Source: R-RK-3 sp031399085 | GTDB taxonomy: Bacteria > Pseudomonadota > Alphaproteobacteria > Rhizobiales > Rhodomicrobiaceae | Assembly (NCBI GenBank): GCA_031399085.1 | Contig: JANNOQ010000048.1 | Span: 69,342 to 133,341 of the forward strand | Length of the DNA: 64,000 nucleotides | Reading direction: 5' to 3' | Shown: one piece after another, positions 54,395-62,996 of the stretch | Layout: each line of letters begins with the position of its first letter | How positions within the stretch are numbered: position 1 is the stretch's first letter | Made by a program: the position numbers and the translations under genes | Notes under the pieces: model-generated | Told to the model about the DNA's origin: nothing | Database searches by the model: none | What the model saw: only the letters and a program-made list of their open reading frames with translations

Positions 54395-55345
54395 GTGAAC
54401 GCTGCGCTGTTCACCGCCGTGATCATCACCGCCAAGGATGCAGCGGCGACCGCCGCACGGGCGGTCTCGTCGGCACTTGCGCAGGAACCCGTGCGTGAAG
54501 TGGTCTTCGTCGATGACGGATCGCGCGATGACACTTCAAGGGTGGCGGCATCGGTCGACGACGGGTCCGGCCGGCTGAAGATCATTCGCATGGACCAGAA
54601 TCGGGGGCCGGCGCATGGCAGGAATGTAGCGATTGATGCCTCGTCGGCACCGTTGCTGTGCATTCTGGACGCCGATGATTTCATGAGCGAGGGCCGCCTT
54701 AACCGGCTTTTGGAAAAGGGCGGGGAGGATTGGGACCTTCTGGCCGACGACATGTTGTTTACTACAGGGCCAGACGAATCCCAGGTTTTTGACAGACTGT
54801 TGCCCGACGCTTTCAAGGTGCCGTGCGAACTGACGCTTTCGGCCTTCGCGCTCGGCAACCTTCCCCGCAAAAATCGATATCGGCGTGAGCTCGGCTTCCT
54901 TAAGCCTTTGATCCGTCGGTCGTTCCTGGACGCGCATGGCGTACGATATGACGAGCGGCTCCGGCTCGGCGAGGACCTGCTTTTGTATGCCAGCTGTCTG
55001 ATCCAAGGCGCCCGGTTTCGAATCGTCGACGCTTGCGGATATCACGCGATCGAACGTCACGAATCGATGAGTGGATCGCACCATACACACGATATCGCCG
55101 CGCTCTACCAGGCGCTGGTTGAATTCGAACAGAACGCAATCGCCGCAGGCCGATCGGTCGGCAAATTACCGGCGTATACCCGGTCGGCACGGAATAACTT
55201 GGCGCTACGCCGCGCTCTCGACGCCAAGCGCGCCGGAGGCTGGTTCGCATTCATGGCGGCGTGTGGCGAAGCGCCTTCGAGCCTTGCGTATATCGTTAGC
55301 GAACTGGTGCGTGCCAAGATCACCGTTGTTGCTAAACGGATGTAA
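54395..55345 (+). CDS. Family 2 glycosyltransferase
   Basis: 316 residues from the GTG at 54395; TTG 54386 is also in frame. GT-A fold with VVFVDDGSRDDTSRVA and the DxD-type LCILDADDFMSEGRLNRL, plus LGEDLLLYASCL near the acceptor side. No membrane span, so cytoplasmic or peripheral. Four nt before the GMC oxidoreductase, so one operon. Acceptor unknown; the neighbours suggest a small surface-glycan or lipid decoration. Confidence 0.88.
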   Translation: MNAALFTAVIITAKDAAATAARAVSSALAQEPVREVVFVDDGSRDDTSRVAASVDDGSGRLKIIRMDQNRGPAHGRNVAIDASSAPLLCILDADDFMSEGRLNRLLEKGGEDWDLLADDMLFTTGPDESQVFDRLLPDAFKVPCELTLSAFALGNLPRKNRYRRELGFLKPLIRRSFLDAHGVRYDERLRLGEDLLLYASCLIQGARFRIVDACGYHAIERHESMSGSHHTHDIAALYQALVEFEQNAIAAGRSVGKLPAYTRSARNNLALRRALDAKRAGGWFAFMAACGEAPSSLAYIVSELVRAKITVVAKRM

Positions 55346-55349
55346 GTTG

Positions 55350-56990
55350 ATGACGCGATTGACGGTAGCGCCAGCGTTGCGGGAGGCGATCGAAAGGGCG
55401 ACGCCAGAGCGGCTTGAGGATGCGCGCGGGTTTGACGCCATCGTCGTTGGCGCCGGAGCCGCGGGCGGAATGGCGGCGATGCTGCTGACGCAAGCCGGCC
55501 TCCACGTCCTGCTCCTCGATGCCGGCTGGCGCGCGGGGTTCTGGGAAGCGCCGCTAAGGCGGTTGACCTCGAGCGTGATCGGAACCATCGCCGATCCCCG
55601 GCTCCAGACATTGCTGCCGCTACGCGTCATCAATTTCGGACGAAGGGCGCTGCGGCTCGTCGGGAAACTCCGCCAACCCGTGCAATCCAAATGCTTTGCG
55701 TGGGAAATGGCGCCCGAATCCTTCGTCGACGATCGCGACACCCCCTATGTCAACGAACCAGGCAGCCGGTTTGACTGGTTCCGGACGCGGCAAATTGGCG
55801 GGCGAATGGTGGTGCCTGGCCACGGTCGGCAATATTACCGTCTTGGCGAAAGAGACTTCTTCCCCGATGACACGCTCATGCCGCGCTGGCCGCTTACGCC
55901 TGGTGAACTGGACCGCTGGTACGAAGCGGTTGAGCGGCATCTGGGGCTGTCCGGCGCAAGCGAGAACTGTTCCTGGATCCCAGATGGTCAGATTGCGCAT
56001 GTCCTCAGTCCGTCTGCGGCAGAGGCGGAGATCACCGATGCCGTAAAGCGGCGTTGGGCCGGGACGCAGCCGATCCTTAGTCGCTCCGCGCCGCCTCTTT
56101 CCTCAGTGGACGCCGCGGCTGCCACTGGCCGGCTTTTTTGCCGCCAGGGTGCGGTGGTTAGCGACTTGCAGGTTGATGCGCAGGGACGGGTACTCGGCGC
56201 AAAGTGGCGTGACTGCGCGGCGGGCACGATCCTGGGCGCGCGTGCGCCTCTCCTCTTCCTTTGCGCTTCAAGCCTTGAGACAACACGAATCCTGCTTTCA
56301 TCGGGATCAGCCGCAAGCCCTGATGGACTTGGAGCTGCCTCGGGCGCGCTGGGACGATATTTGATGGACCACGTGATCGTTTCTGGGGACGGCGAGGGCA
56401 GGGCGCTGCCAGGCGAGCCGGTGCCGGCAGAGCCGGGACGGTGTATTTACCTGCCGCGATTCGACCTCCGCGACGGGGATGAAACCGAGGCAAGCGGAGG
56501 GCGGGGCTATGGCGTGCAGTTCTATCGCTGGTCGACGGGGCGAGGGAAATCCTATTTCAATGCAGTCTCTTTTGCGGAAATGACGCCCCGTGCCGAAAAT
56601 CGCGTCGTGCTCGATCCACATCGCAAGGATGCGTTCGGCCTGCCAGTGCTGCGCATTTCGTGCCATCATAGCGCCACCGAAATCCGGCAGGCGAAGGATC
56701 AATCCACGGCGATCCGCGAGGTCGGCAAGCTTCTGGGTGTGCACTTCCATCGACTGAACGAGCGGCCTGCAGCGCCGGGCACCGCCCTGCACGAATGCGG
56801 CACGGCCAGGATGGGCGAGAGCCCGGGCAACTCGGTGCTTGATCCAAACAATCAATGCTGGGACGCGAGGGGACTTTATGTAACCGACGCGTCGGCTTTT
56901 CCGTCGCAGGGCGCGCAGAACCCGACGCTGACGATTCTGGCGTTGACCGCCCGGGCTTGTCACCATGCCGTCTCTAGAATCGGAAGCTGA
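55350..56990 (+). CDS. GMC-family FAD-dependent oxidoreductase
   Basis: 546 residues from ATG 55350 (the open frame runs from 55071 but overlaps the GT2 gene). FAD-binding DAIVVGAGAAGGMAAMLL, then the GMC region MVVPGHGRQYYRLGERDFF, and the C-terminal domain HECGTARMGESPGNSVLDPN with LYVTDASAFPSQGAQNPTLTILAL. It oxidises a sugar or alcohol. The substrate is unknown. Coupled to the GT2 gene by 4-nt spacing. Confidence 0.9.
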   Translation: MTRLTVAPALREAIERATPERLEDARGFDAIVVGAGAAGGMAAMLLTQAGLHVLLLDAGWRAGFWEAPLRRLTSSVIGTIADPRLQTLLPLRVINFGRRALRLVGKLRQPVQSKCFAWEMAPESFVDDRDTPYVNEPGSRFDWFRTRQIGGRMVVPGHGRQYYRLGERDFFPDDTLMPRWPLTPGELDRWYEAVERHLGLSGASENCSWIPDGQIAHVLSPSAAEAEITDAVKRRWAGTQPILSRSAPPLSSVDAAAATGRLFCRQGAVVSDLQVDAQGRVLGAKWRDCAAGTILGARAPLLFLCASSLETTRILLSSGSAASPDGLGAASGALGRYLMDHVIVSGDGEGRALPGEPVPAEPGRCIYLPRFDLRDGDETEASGGRGYGVQFYRWSTGRGKSYFNAVSFAEMTPRAENRVVLDPHRKDAFGLPVLRISCHHSATEIRQAKDQSTAIREVGKLLGVHFHRLNERPAAPGTALHECGTARMGESPGNSVLDPNNQCWDARGLYVTDASAFPSQGAQNPTLTILALTARACHHAVSRIGS

Positions 56991-57042
56991 CGCCGATCTG
57001 GCAACCTTCGTGACCACGCTCAGTTGCCAAAGTGCCGCCTGG

Positions 57043-58617
57043 CTAGTCGACAAAGAGCAGATGCCAGGTGGAGCTGCGGCGGCCGTCCGGCAGCCAAAGG
57101 TGATTGCGCCAAGGGATGCGAATTTCGGCGGCGTTTGCGAGATCACCCGGCGTCAGTTGCGGCAGCAATTTCTGGAACTGCGCGGCAGTCTTCATAAGGT
57201 CGCGCTGGGCGGACCATAACAGGATCGTACTCGGCCTTCCGGCACTGGACGGGCCAATCTGGAAGGGCGGGACATAGGATCGCGCGCCCGCCAGATCGAC
57301 ACGCGCCTCCGGGAAGAAGCGCTTCAGATTGCCGCCGAGCTCCTTGTCGTCGACGACGATCCGTCCGGTCTCAAATCCGGCGTGTTTCATCTGGGCGGCC
57401 AGTTCGGCATAAGGCACGCCCCATCGGCAAATATTGCAGACCGGCTCAAGCACATACATGTTGGCGGCGCGGGCGAAGACAGCAAACACGGCGACCGACG
57501 CCGCCATGATGACGAAGCGGCGCACCTGGCCTTGGCTCGGCGCCGTGTGCCGCGCTTGAGCCGTGAGCCAGATCGAGGTGATGAGAAAGAGTGGCATCAG
57601 CGCGTGAACCGGATAGCGGTGAATGCCGAAGATCAGCGCGCCTGCGATCAGCGCCGCGATCGACAGCAAGGTCAGATGCAGGATGAGCTGCTCGTAGTCC
57701 GGGGGAGCGGACGCGTCCGGGAGGAAACGCGTGTCGCGGCGAATGCTGTCGAGCATGCGAGGAAAAAAGATCGGGTATAGAAAAATGAGCGGCGCCAGAT
57801 ACATCACCGGTTCGGTGAACGCCCGCGCAATGCCGGATAGAGCAAGGCCGATATGGTCGGCCCAATCGGCGGCGACGAAACCCGGAAGAATCGCCCAAAT
57901 GCCGTCCGGCGTTCCGGCGAGCCAGATGAAATGCGGAGCGGCGATGAGCGCAACCGTGGCCAAGGTGAGGGCGAAGCGGGGATTGCGCAGAATGCGCCGC
58001 GCGGAAGGCTGCAAGCATGCGGCTGCCAGCAGAGCGGCAATATAAATCCAATAGGTCGTGACCGTCAGAACGCCGAGGCCGATGCAGACGCCGAGCAGCG
58101 CGAAATCCCCGGTGCGCCGCCGCTCGATCAGCCGCAGCAGCGCCCAGAATGTCGCCGCGACCGCGCACATCGCGCCGACGGCGTGGGTAAATCCTTCATG
58201 GAAGCGCCAGCTGATCTGGTAGATCAGCGCCAGGGCCTCGACCGAGAGGAACGCCCAGAAAGCATCGCCCTTCATCACCCGGCGGGCGGCGAGGAAAATG
58301 AAGCCGCAGGTCGCGATCAGCAGGCCGTATTTGAGCAGCTGGAAGCGCAAGACCCCCGGCCCGGTCACCTCGCCGAGCAGCCATAAAGCCCAGTCATAGA
58401 GCGGCGGCTGTTCGGGCAGATAGCCAAGCGACAGCGTCTGCGTCAGGATTGCGTCGAGCGGGTCGTCCTCGCCGAGATTGCCGGAGGCGAGCAAACGCGC
58501 GGCGACGTGCACCACCGAGTAAAGCGTGGCGGCAAACAACACGCCGCCGAGGCTGTATAGCCAGCCGGTCCTTACCTCCGGCAGAACGCCCGATCGTGTT
58601 TGCGCCCGCTCAAGCAC
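57043..58617 (-). CDS. GT39/ArnT-type membrane glycosyltransferase
   Basis: 524 residues with roughly 10-11 membrane spans. The first periplasmic loop carries the acidic motif SGNLGEDDPLDAILTQTLSL and QPPLYDWALWLLGEVTG, characteristic of PMT_2-type transferases that use polyprenyl-phosphate sugars. A C-terminal periplasmic domain follows the last span (PVCNICRWGVPYAELAAQM). It is convergent with the GMC gene, and probably adds a sugar to lipid or protein at the outer face of the inner membrane. Confidence 0.85.
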   Translation of the reverse strand: MLERAQTRSGVLPEVRTGWLYSLGGVLFAATLYSVVHVAARLLASGNLGEDDPLDAILTQTLSLGYLPEQPPLYDWALWLLGEVTGPGVLRFQLLKYGLLIATCGFIFLAARRVMKGDAFWAFLSVEALALIYQISWRFHEGFTHAVGAMCAVAATFWALLRLIERRRTGDFALLGVCIGLGVLTVTTYWIYIAALLAAACLQPSARRILRNPRFALTLATVALIAAPHFIWLAGTPDGIWAILPGFVAADWADHIGLALSGIARAFTEPVMYLAPLIFLYPIFFPRMLDSIRRDTRFLPDASAPPDYEQLILHLTLLSIAALIAGALIFGIHRYPVHALMPLFLITSIWLTAQARHTAPSQGQVRRFVIMAASVAVFAVFARAANMYVLEPVCNICRWGVPYAELAAQMKHAGFETGRIVVDDKELGGNLKRFFPEARVDLAGARSYVPPFQIGPSSAGRPSTILLWSAQRDLMKTAAQFQKLLPQLTPGDLANAAEIRIPWRNHLWLPDGRRSSTWHLLFVD

Positions 58618-58650
58618 AGCGACGTCCCCTCACCCAGCGCCGATGCCGCC

Positions 58651-59664
58651 TCAACTGCTGTCGCGCATCGCCGACGGCCGGACCACGCGGTCGACGATGA
58701 ACACGCTCGATCCGGTCGTGCGCCTGGCCTCCAGATCGCGATGCGCGTCGGCGGCTTGCGGCAGCGCATAGGTCTGGTTCACCGAAATCTTCACATGCCC
58801 CTGCTCGACCATGTCGAAAAGCTCCTGGCTGGCGGCGAGCAGTTCGGCGCGCGTGCCGACATACGAATTCAACAGCGGCCGCGTCGCGAAAAGCGAGCCT
58901 TTCTGCGCCAGCAGCGCCACCTCGAACGGCGGCACCGGGCCGGAGGCATTGCCGAACGTCACCCACAGGCCACGCGGCTTCAGGCAGTCGAGCGAGGCGG
59001 GAAAGGTGTCCTTGCCGATCGAGTCGTAGACGACATCGACGCCCTTGCCGCCGGTGATCTCCTTCACGCGCAGGGCGAAATTCTCCGTCTTGTAGTTGAT
59101 CACATGCGCCGCGCCGGCGGCTTTGGCCAGCGCCGCCTTCTCATCCGAGCCGACCGTGCCGATCACCGTGGCGCCCAGATGCGCTGCCCATTGCGTCGCG
59201 ATCAGCCCGATGCCGCCCGCCGCCGCGTGCAGCAGCATCACCGTGCCCGGCCCGACCGGGAAAATTTTCCGGATGAGATAGTGCACCGTCAGCCCCTGCA
59301 GCATCATGGCGCCGGCCGTTTTGTCGTCGATGCTCGCGGGCAGCTTCACCAGCCGGTCGGCCGCGACCACCCGCTCCTCGGCATAGGCGCCGATCACGCT
59401 GGCATAGGCAACGCGGTCGCCGGCAGCGAAGTCGGTCACGCCCGGACCGGCTTCGATGACCTCGCCCGCGCCCTCGGAGCCGGGAATGAACGGCAGGCTG
59501 GGCTGCTTATACAGCCCGGTCCGGTGATACACGTCGATGAAATTCAGCCCGACCACCGTATGCCGGATTTTCACCTGCCCCTCGCCCGGCGGCGGCACCG
59601 CGACGCTCTCCCATATCAGCGCTTCCGGACCGCCATAGGCATGCACGCGCATTGCGTAGCTCAT
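58651..59664 (-). CDS. Quinone oxidoreductase (NADPH:quinone reductase, MDR family)
   Basis: 337 residues. AMRVHAYGGPEALIWESVAV and VGLNFIDVYHRTGLY match Qor proteins; the NADPH loop is LHAAAGGIGLIATQWAAHLGA. No zinc-binding Cys/His set, so the non-zinc group of the medium-chain dehydrogenases. Transcribed before the GT39 gene with 33 nt between. Physiological electron acceptor unknown. Confidence 0.92.
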   Translation of the reverse strand: MSYAMRVHAYGGPEALIWESVAVPPPGEGQVKIRHTVVGLNFIDVYHRTGLYKQPSLPFIPGSEGAGEVIEAGPGVTDFAAGDRVAYASVIGAYAEERVVAADRLVKLPASIDDKTAGAMMLQGLTVHYLIRKIFPVGPGTVMLLHAAAGGIGLIATQWAAHLGATVIGTVGSDEKAALAKAAGAAHVINYKTENFALRVKEITGGKGVDVVYDSIGKDTFPASLDCLKPRGLWVTFGNASGPVPPFEVALLAQKGSLFATRPLLNSYVGTRAELLAASQELFDMVEQGHVKISVNQTYALPQAADAHRDLEARRTTGSSVFIVDRVVRPSAMRDSS

Positions 59665-59831
59665 AGACCGCTCCTTGATTGATCGCCTTCAGGCTTAAAC
59701 CAGCCGCGCGGCGTTGGCCAGCGTTAGCGGCAGCAATTCCCCCCGAGAGAACGCCTGTTGATCGCCAGGGCGCAATCAACCAAACTCTTGCCGCCAATCA
59801 TGCGTGGCGGCGCTGATGCGGGGAGTGCGGC

Positions 59832-60287
59832 ATGAACTGTTGCGCAGTCATTTGCCTGTCGGTTGGTCTCGCCGTTTCGCTCGGCGGCCCCTGCCGCGCC
59901 TCCGGCATCGAGGCAGCCGCCAAGGCGGAAGAGATCATCGCGTCCTGCAACCGGAAAAACATTCTCGCCCGCCCGCGATGCCTGAGCGTCAATCTCAGCG
60001 GCAAGTGGCGATATGAACTCGGCTATGCGGGCCAGCCCTTTTCAGCGGTCGGCACGCTGGCGGAGGTCCGCCGGTCAATCGCCGGCAATGTTTTTGCTTT
60101 CGTCACGGTCGGGGAGTACCGGGTCGCCTGCAAGGTCACGGAGAGGCAGGCCGAGCCGCTGCAACGCCTCGGCGACCGGCGCTTGCTGATCACGGGCGTC
60201 ATGCAGGGCTACCATGTCAGCTTCAATCTGCACCGCTTGCATCATTTGCGGCTGACGCCCTATTGCCGGATTGAGCCGGTGGTTTGA
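59832..60287 (+). CDS. Secreted hypothetical protein
   Basis: 151 residues. Signal peptide with VICLSVGLAVSLGGPCRA. The mature part is beta-rich and carries four cysteines (ASCNRK, RPRCLSV, RVACKV, PYCRIE), possibly two disulfides. GGGGAG lies eight bases upstream of the ATG. No family recognised. Last gene before the non-coding block at 60288. Confidence 0.65.
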   Translation: MNCCAVICLSVGLAVSLGGPCRASGIEAAAKAEEIIASCNRKNILARPRCLSVNLSGKWRYELGYAGQPFSAVGTLAEVRRSIAGNVFAFVTVGEYRVACKVTERQAEPLQRLGDRRLLITGVMQGYHVSFNLHRLHHLRLTPYCRIEPVV

Positions 60288-60966
60288 TGGGGCGCGATTT
60301 GGTGTCCCGCCGGGCCGCGCCCGCGAGGTTTCAAATCCGTCGGTTTCCGTCCCGTGAGGGACGCGCGGGCCGCCGCAAGGCTGGTCCGTAACGTAGATGG
60401 GAGCCTTCCGGCTGCCCGCGCGCGATGATATTTTGGCCCGGTCCGCCTCTTCCCGAGGCTCGCGCATTGAGGCTCTTTTTTCATCGCTCGATTTTATCCG
60501 AAAACCGGTACCCACTTTTCGGATCGAGCGATAGGCCCAATGAACGTGCGCCCTGCGCATTCCAGCGAACAGGGGGGCGGTTATGGACCCCTGAGTGCGG
60601 GTTCGTTACACCCACCGCAAGGCCGGCCTGCGTTTACCACCCAGCCAGATCCCTTGCGGATTCCTCAGGCACCGCATTCTTCCCCCACATGGCGAGCCGG
60701 TCTCGAGCCCCTGCGTCCCTCTTGGGGGAGGAACGGGGTGAGTATAGGGGTGGCGGGGAGGGTGGGGATAAGTTTTTTAAACTATATAAGTGTGGTTCTA
60801 CATCAAACTAGAACATTGAATTAACGAGCTTCATTACATCGGTTGAACGCACGCAGACAGCGTCAATTGGATGAAAGGTTAATTAAACTCTATTTTAACG
60901 ATTTCTTTGTCTTGCGTCGCACGTAAAGTAAGGTCCGGCTCGTTGGGCGTTATTGGGGGATACAGT
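60288..60966. other. Non-coding region leading into the ParA-like operon
   Basis: About 680 bases. It holds a small hairpin (GCCTC-N5-GAGGC, 60445-60459), the rhizobial-type palindrome at 60483-60532, a G-rich tract at about 60730-60770, and an A+T-rich end (60775-60960) that probably contains the promoter of the ParA-like operon. Open frames here (for example 60540-60824) are Pro/Arg-rich without similarity and I treat them as chance. No integrase, tRNA or IS remnant was seen. Confidence 0.6.
60483..60532. repeat. Rhizobial-type intergenic palindrome (RIME/Bru-RS-like)
   Basis: ATCGCTCGA and TCGAGCGAT form the outer inverted arms, and TCCGAAAA and TTTTCGGA the inner arms around ACCGGTACCCAC. 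The core CCGAAAACCGGTACCCACTT is close to a dispersed repeat known from many rhizobial genomes (from memory). It appears once in this window. Confidence 0.75.
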
Positions 60967-62310
60967 ATGGAATGCAGTTGGGAATCGCCGGAGCAGATCG
61001 CCGTGTGCATTCATTTTGCGCAGCGCTGGTTCCAAGTCATCCTTGATGTTGCAGGCCTCGGCTCACTTGCCCTTATCGCGCTCCTCATTTGGTTATTTCA
61101 AAGGCTTCGTAGTGATCTCACCAAGTGGGAAGGCGAGGCCGAGAGAGAAAAAGAGCTTAGAAACTATGCTGAAAATACTGCTACAGAGGCGCGACATCGG
61201 GCAGAGTTGGCTGATTCTATTGCAAACCGAGCACAAAAGGAAAAGGAGGAGTTAGAAGCTTTGCTAAATTCGGGCAGCGACCAGCTTCAGAAGCAACTTG
61301 GCGAAACACAAGGGCGTCTTTCACAATCACAAGCAAAGATTGACAATGTACTGGAACTCACCGCCGGAGGCACAGGCAAGTTCTGGTCGCGCCCTGTTGG
61401 GAATCGCTTTAACGACTACGAACGAAGGATTGGTTCAGATATGCCGATCCTGCTATTTGGGAACCAAAAAGGCGGGGTCGGCAAGTCAACACTGGTTGCC
61501 AACCTTGCGGCTGCATTTTCAAAAAAAGGCGAGCGCGTTCTCGCTGTAGACCTCGATTACCAGGGGTCACTTTCCAGTTTGGCGCAGCTTCAGACGGGTG
61601 CCGGCGACAAGGAGCCAGACTCACTGATCGACTTCCTTTTCCAAGACGAACTCGACCCCAATTGGGTCAAGTTGGCAATTCGCCCGATCACTGATGCGCT
61701 TCACTACATCCCGGCTTTCTACAACTTCGAGCTTATAGAACGGCGGCTCGAATATCGCTGGGCGCTAGGGGTAACTAAAGACGACGTCCGATATCGCCTA
61801 GCCAGGGCGTTATTGTCGGACGCCATGCAAAATAGCGAGCAAAGATACGATAGAATTCTGATCGACGCTCCGCCGAGATTTACACTTGGGTTTGTAAACG
61901 GCATTTGTTCATCCACGCATCTTTATGTACCTACTGTTGTGGACTTGATGTCAACCTCTGCGGTGAGTGCATTCGCACGTCAATTCAGCGAACTGAAGTC
62001 CACCGTAAATCCGCAGCTTCGATGGGCCGGTATCGTTGGCACAATGACCTTCCGGAACGCGCAAAACCCTTTGCAATTGCCAGCCAATGCGGCAGGATTT
62101 GCCGACAATGCGGAGCGTGCTGCGCAAAACAGGCTGAACACAATGGAACCACTGTTCATTCGGAATCCTGTTATCACCCGGGACGCCGTTCTTGCTCGTG
62201 CCACAGACGAAGGGATAGCCTACTTGAACGAGCCGTCCGTGCGTCCAATGTTCGATGCACTGGTGCTTGAGATCGAGTCAAAGGCACCATCGAGGAAAAC
62301 ACGATCATGA
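60967..62310 (+). CDS. Membrane-anchored coiled-coil ParA-type ATPase
   Basis: 447 residues from ATG 60967, with GGGGGA upstream; the frame is open to 60907. A short N-terminus, one membrane span at about 27-46 (LDVAGLGSLALIALLIWLF), a long charged coiled coil at about 48-130, a linker with KFWSRPVGNRF, then a ParA/MinD-type ATPase. The deviant Walker A is in FGNQKGGVGKSTLVANLAAA (about 165-183), followed by VLAVDLDYQGSLSS, and Walker B in RILIDAPPR. No ParB, parS or replication gene is nearby. G+C is visibly lower than in the flanks. The stop overlaps the partner gene (ATGA). Function unknown; a defence or membrane-organising role is possible. Confidence 0.85.
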   Translation: MECSWESPEQIAVCIHFAQRWFQVILDVAGLGSLALIALLIWLFQRLRSDLTKWEGEAEREKELRNYAENTATEARHRAELADSIANRAQKEKEELEALLNSGSDQLQKQLGETQGRLSQSQAKIDNVLELTAGGTGKFWSRPVGNRFNDYERRIGSDMPILLFGNQKGGVGKSTLVANLAAAFSKKGERVLAVDLDYQGSLSSLAQLQTGAGDKEPDSLIDFLFQDELDPNWVKLAIRPITDALHYIPAFYNFELIERRLEYRWALGVTKDDVRYRLARALLSDAMQNSEQRYDRILIDAPPRFTLGFVNGICSSTHLYVPTVVDLMSTSAVSAFARQFSELKSTVNPQLRWAGIVGTMTFRNAQNPLQLPANAAGFADNAERAAQNRLNTMEPLFIRNPVITRDAVLARATDEGIAYLNEPSVRPMFDALVLEIESKAPSRKTRS

Positions 62311-62924
62311 AGACGCGGGAATTTGCGGAGACATTGGCGGCCTATGCGGGTCTGGCAGACTTTGGGCGGGCCGTTGAACTGCGCAAGTTTGCTGACTTCT
62401 TCAGCAAGGGCAAAGACGAGACGATTGTTTCGCGCTTGAAGACGATGAGCCGAGCTACCGGGCACCCGACGATGCTAAAACAGAGCTTGGAAATTATCCA
62501 GGCAGGCTTCAAGGTAGCAGGGGCAAAAAAGCAGGCAACGGAAGTCGGTATCGTCCTAGGAGCATTTGCGGGACAGAACGGCGCAGCCATCGATGCGTTT
62601 ATCGCGGAGATTTCTGTCGCGCCTTCGCCAAAGAAGAAGACGCCTCCGCCGCCCCCAATGCCAGATTACCGGCTAGCCAGAGATCTTGCTGATGAACTAG
62701 CGCGGACCCTCCTTGATACGCAATCGTTCAGTCAAGTCATCGTCCGTTTACGTGATACGAAAGGCGTAAATGCGCCGACCCTCGCTATGGTCGCTAACCG
62801 TTTCCTTGGCAACGATAAGCAATATAAGGGGCGAAAGACCCCAATTGACGACATTCTAAAGCGACAGAAAGCTGACGCACGCGAACACGCGCGAGGCAAG
62901 GCACTCAACCGGGTTGGTGTCTAG
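62307..62924 (+). CDS. Hypothetical partner of the ParA-like ATPase
   Basis: 205 residues, cytoplasmic. The N-terminal half (about 1-105) is helical (AELRKF-type VELRKFADFFSKGKDETIVSRL, EVGIVLGAFAGQNGAAIDAFI). A Lys/Pro linker (PKKKTPPPPPMPDY, about 110-123) joins it to a basic C-terminal domain (about 124-205) with DELARTLLDTQSFSQVIVRL, TLAMVANRFLGNDKQY and KRQKADAREHARGKAL. No family, nuclease or protease motif recognised. Translationally coupled to the ATPase by a 4-nt overlap, so the two very probably act together. Confidence 0.75.
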   Translation: MKTREFAETLAAYAGLADFGRAVELRKFADFFSKGKDETIVSRLKTMSRATGHPTMLKQSLEIIQAGFKVAGAKKQATEVGIVLGAFAGQNGAAIDAFIAEISVAPSPKKKTPPPPPMPDYRLARDLADELARTLLDTQSFSQVIVRLRDTKGVNAPTLAMVANRFLGNDKQYKGRKTPIDDILKRQKADAREHARGKALNRVGV

Positions 62925-62996
62925 GCGTTCCGATAATTGGCAGTAGGTTTAGGTAAGCTCTTAAAGAGGGGCTTCAGATACTCCGCTGGATTGCAA

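Noticed and set aside
60540..60824. 94-codon ORF in the non-coding block
   Set aside because: Pro/Arg/Gly/Ser-biased translation without any similarity, a pattern typical of unconstrained GC-rich DNA.
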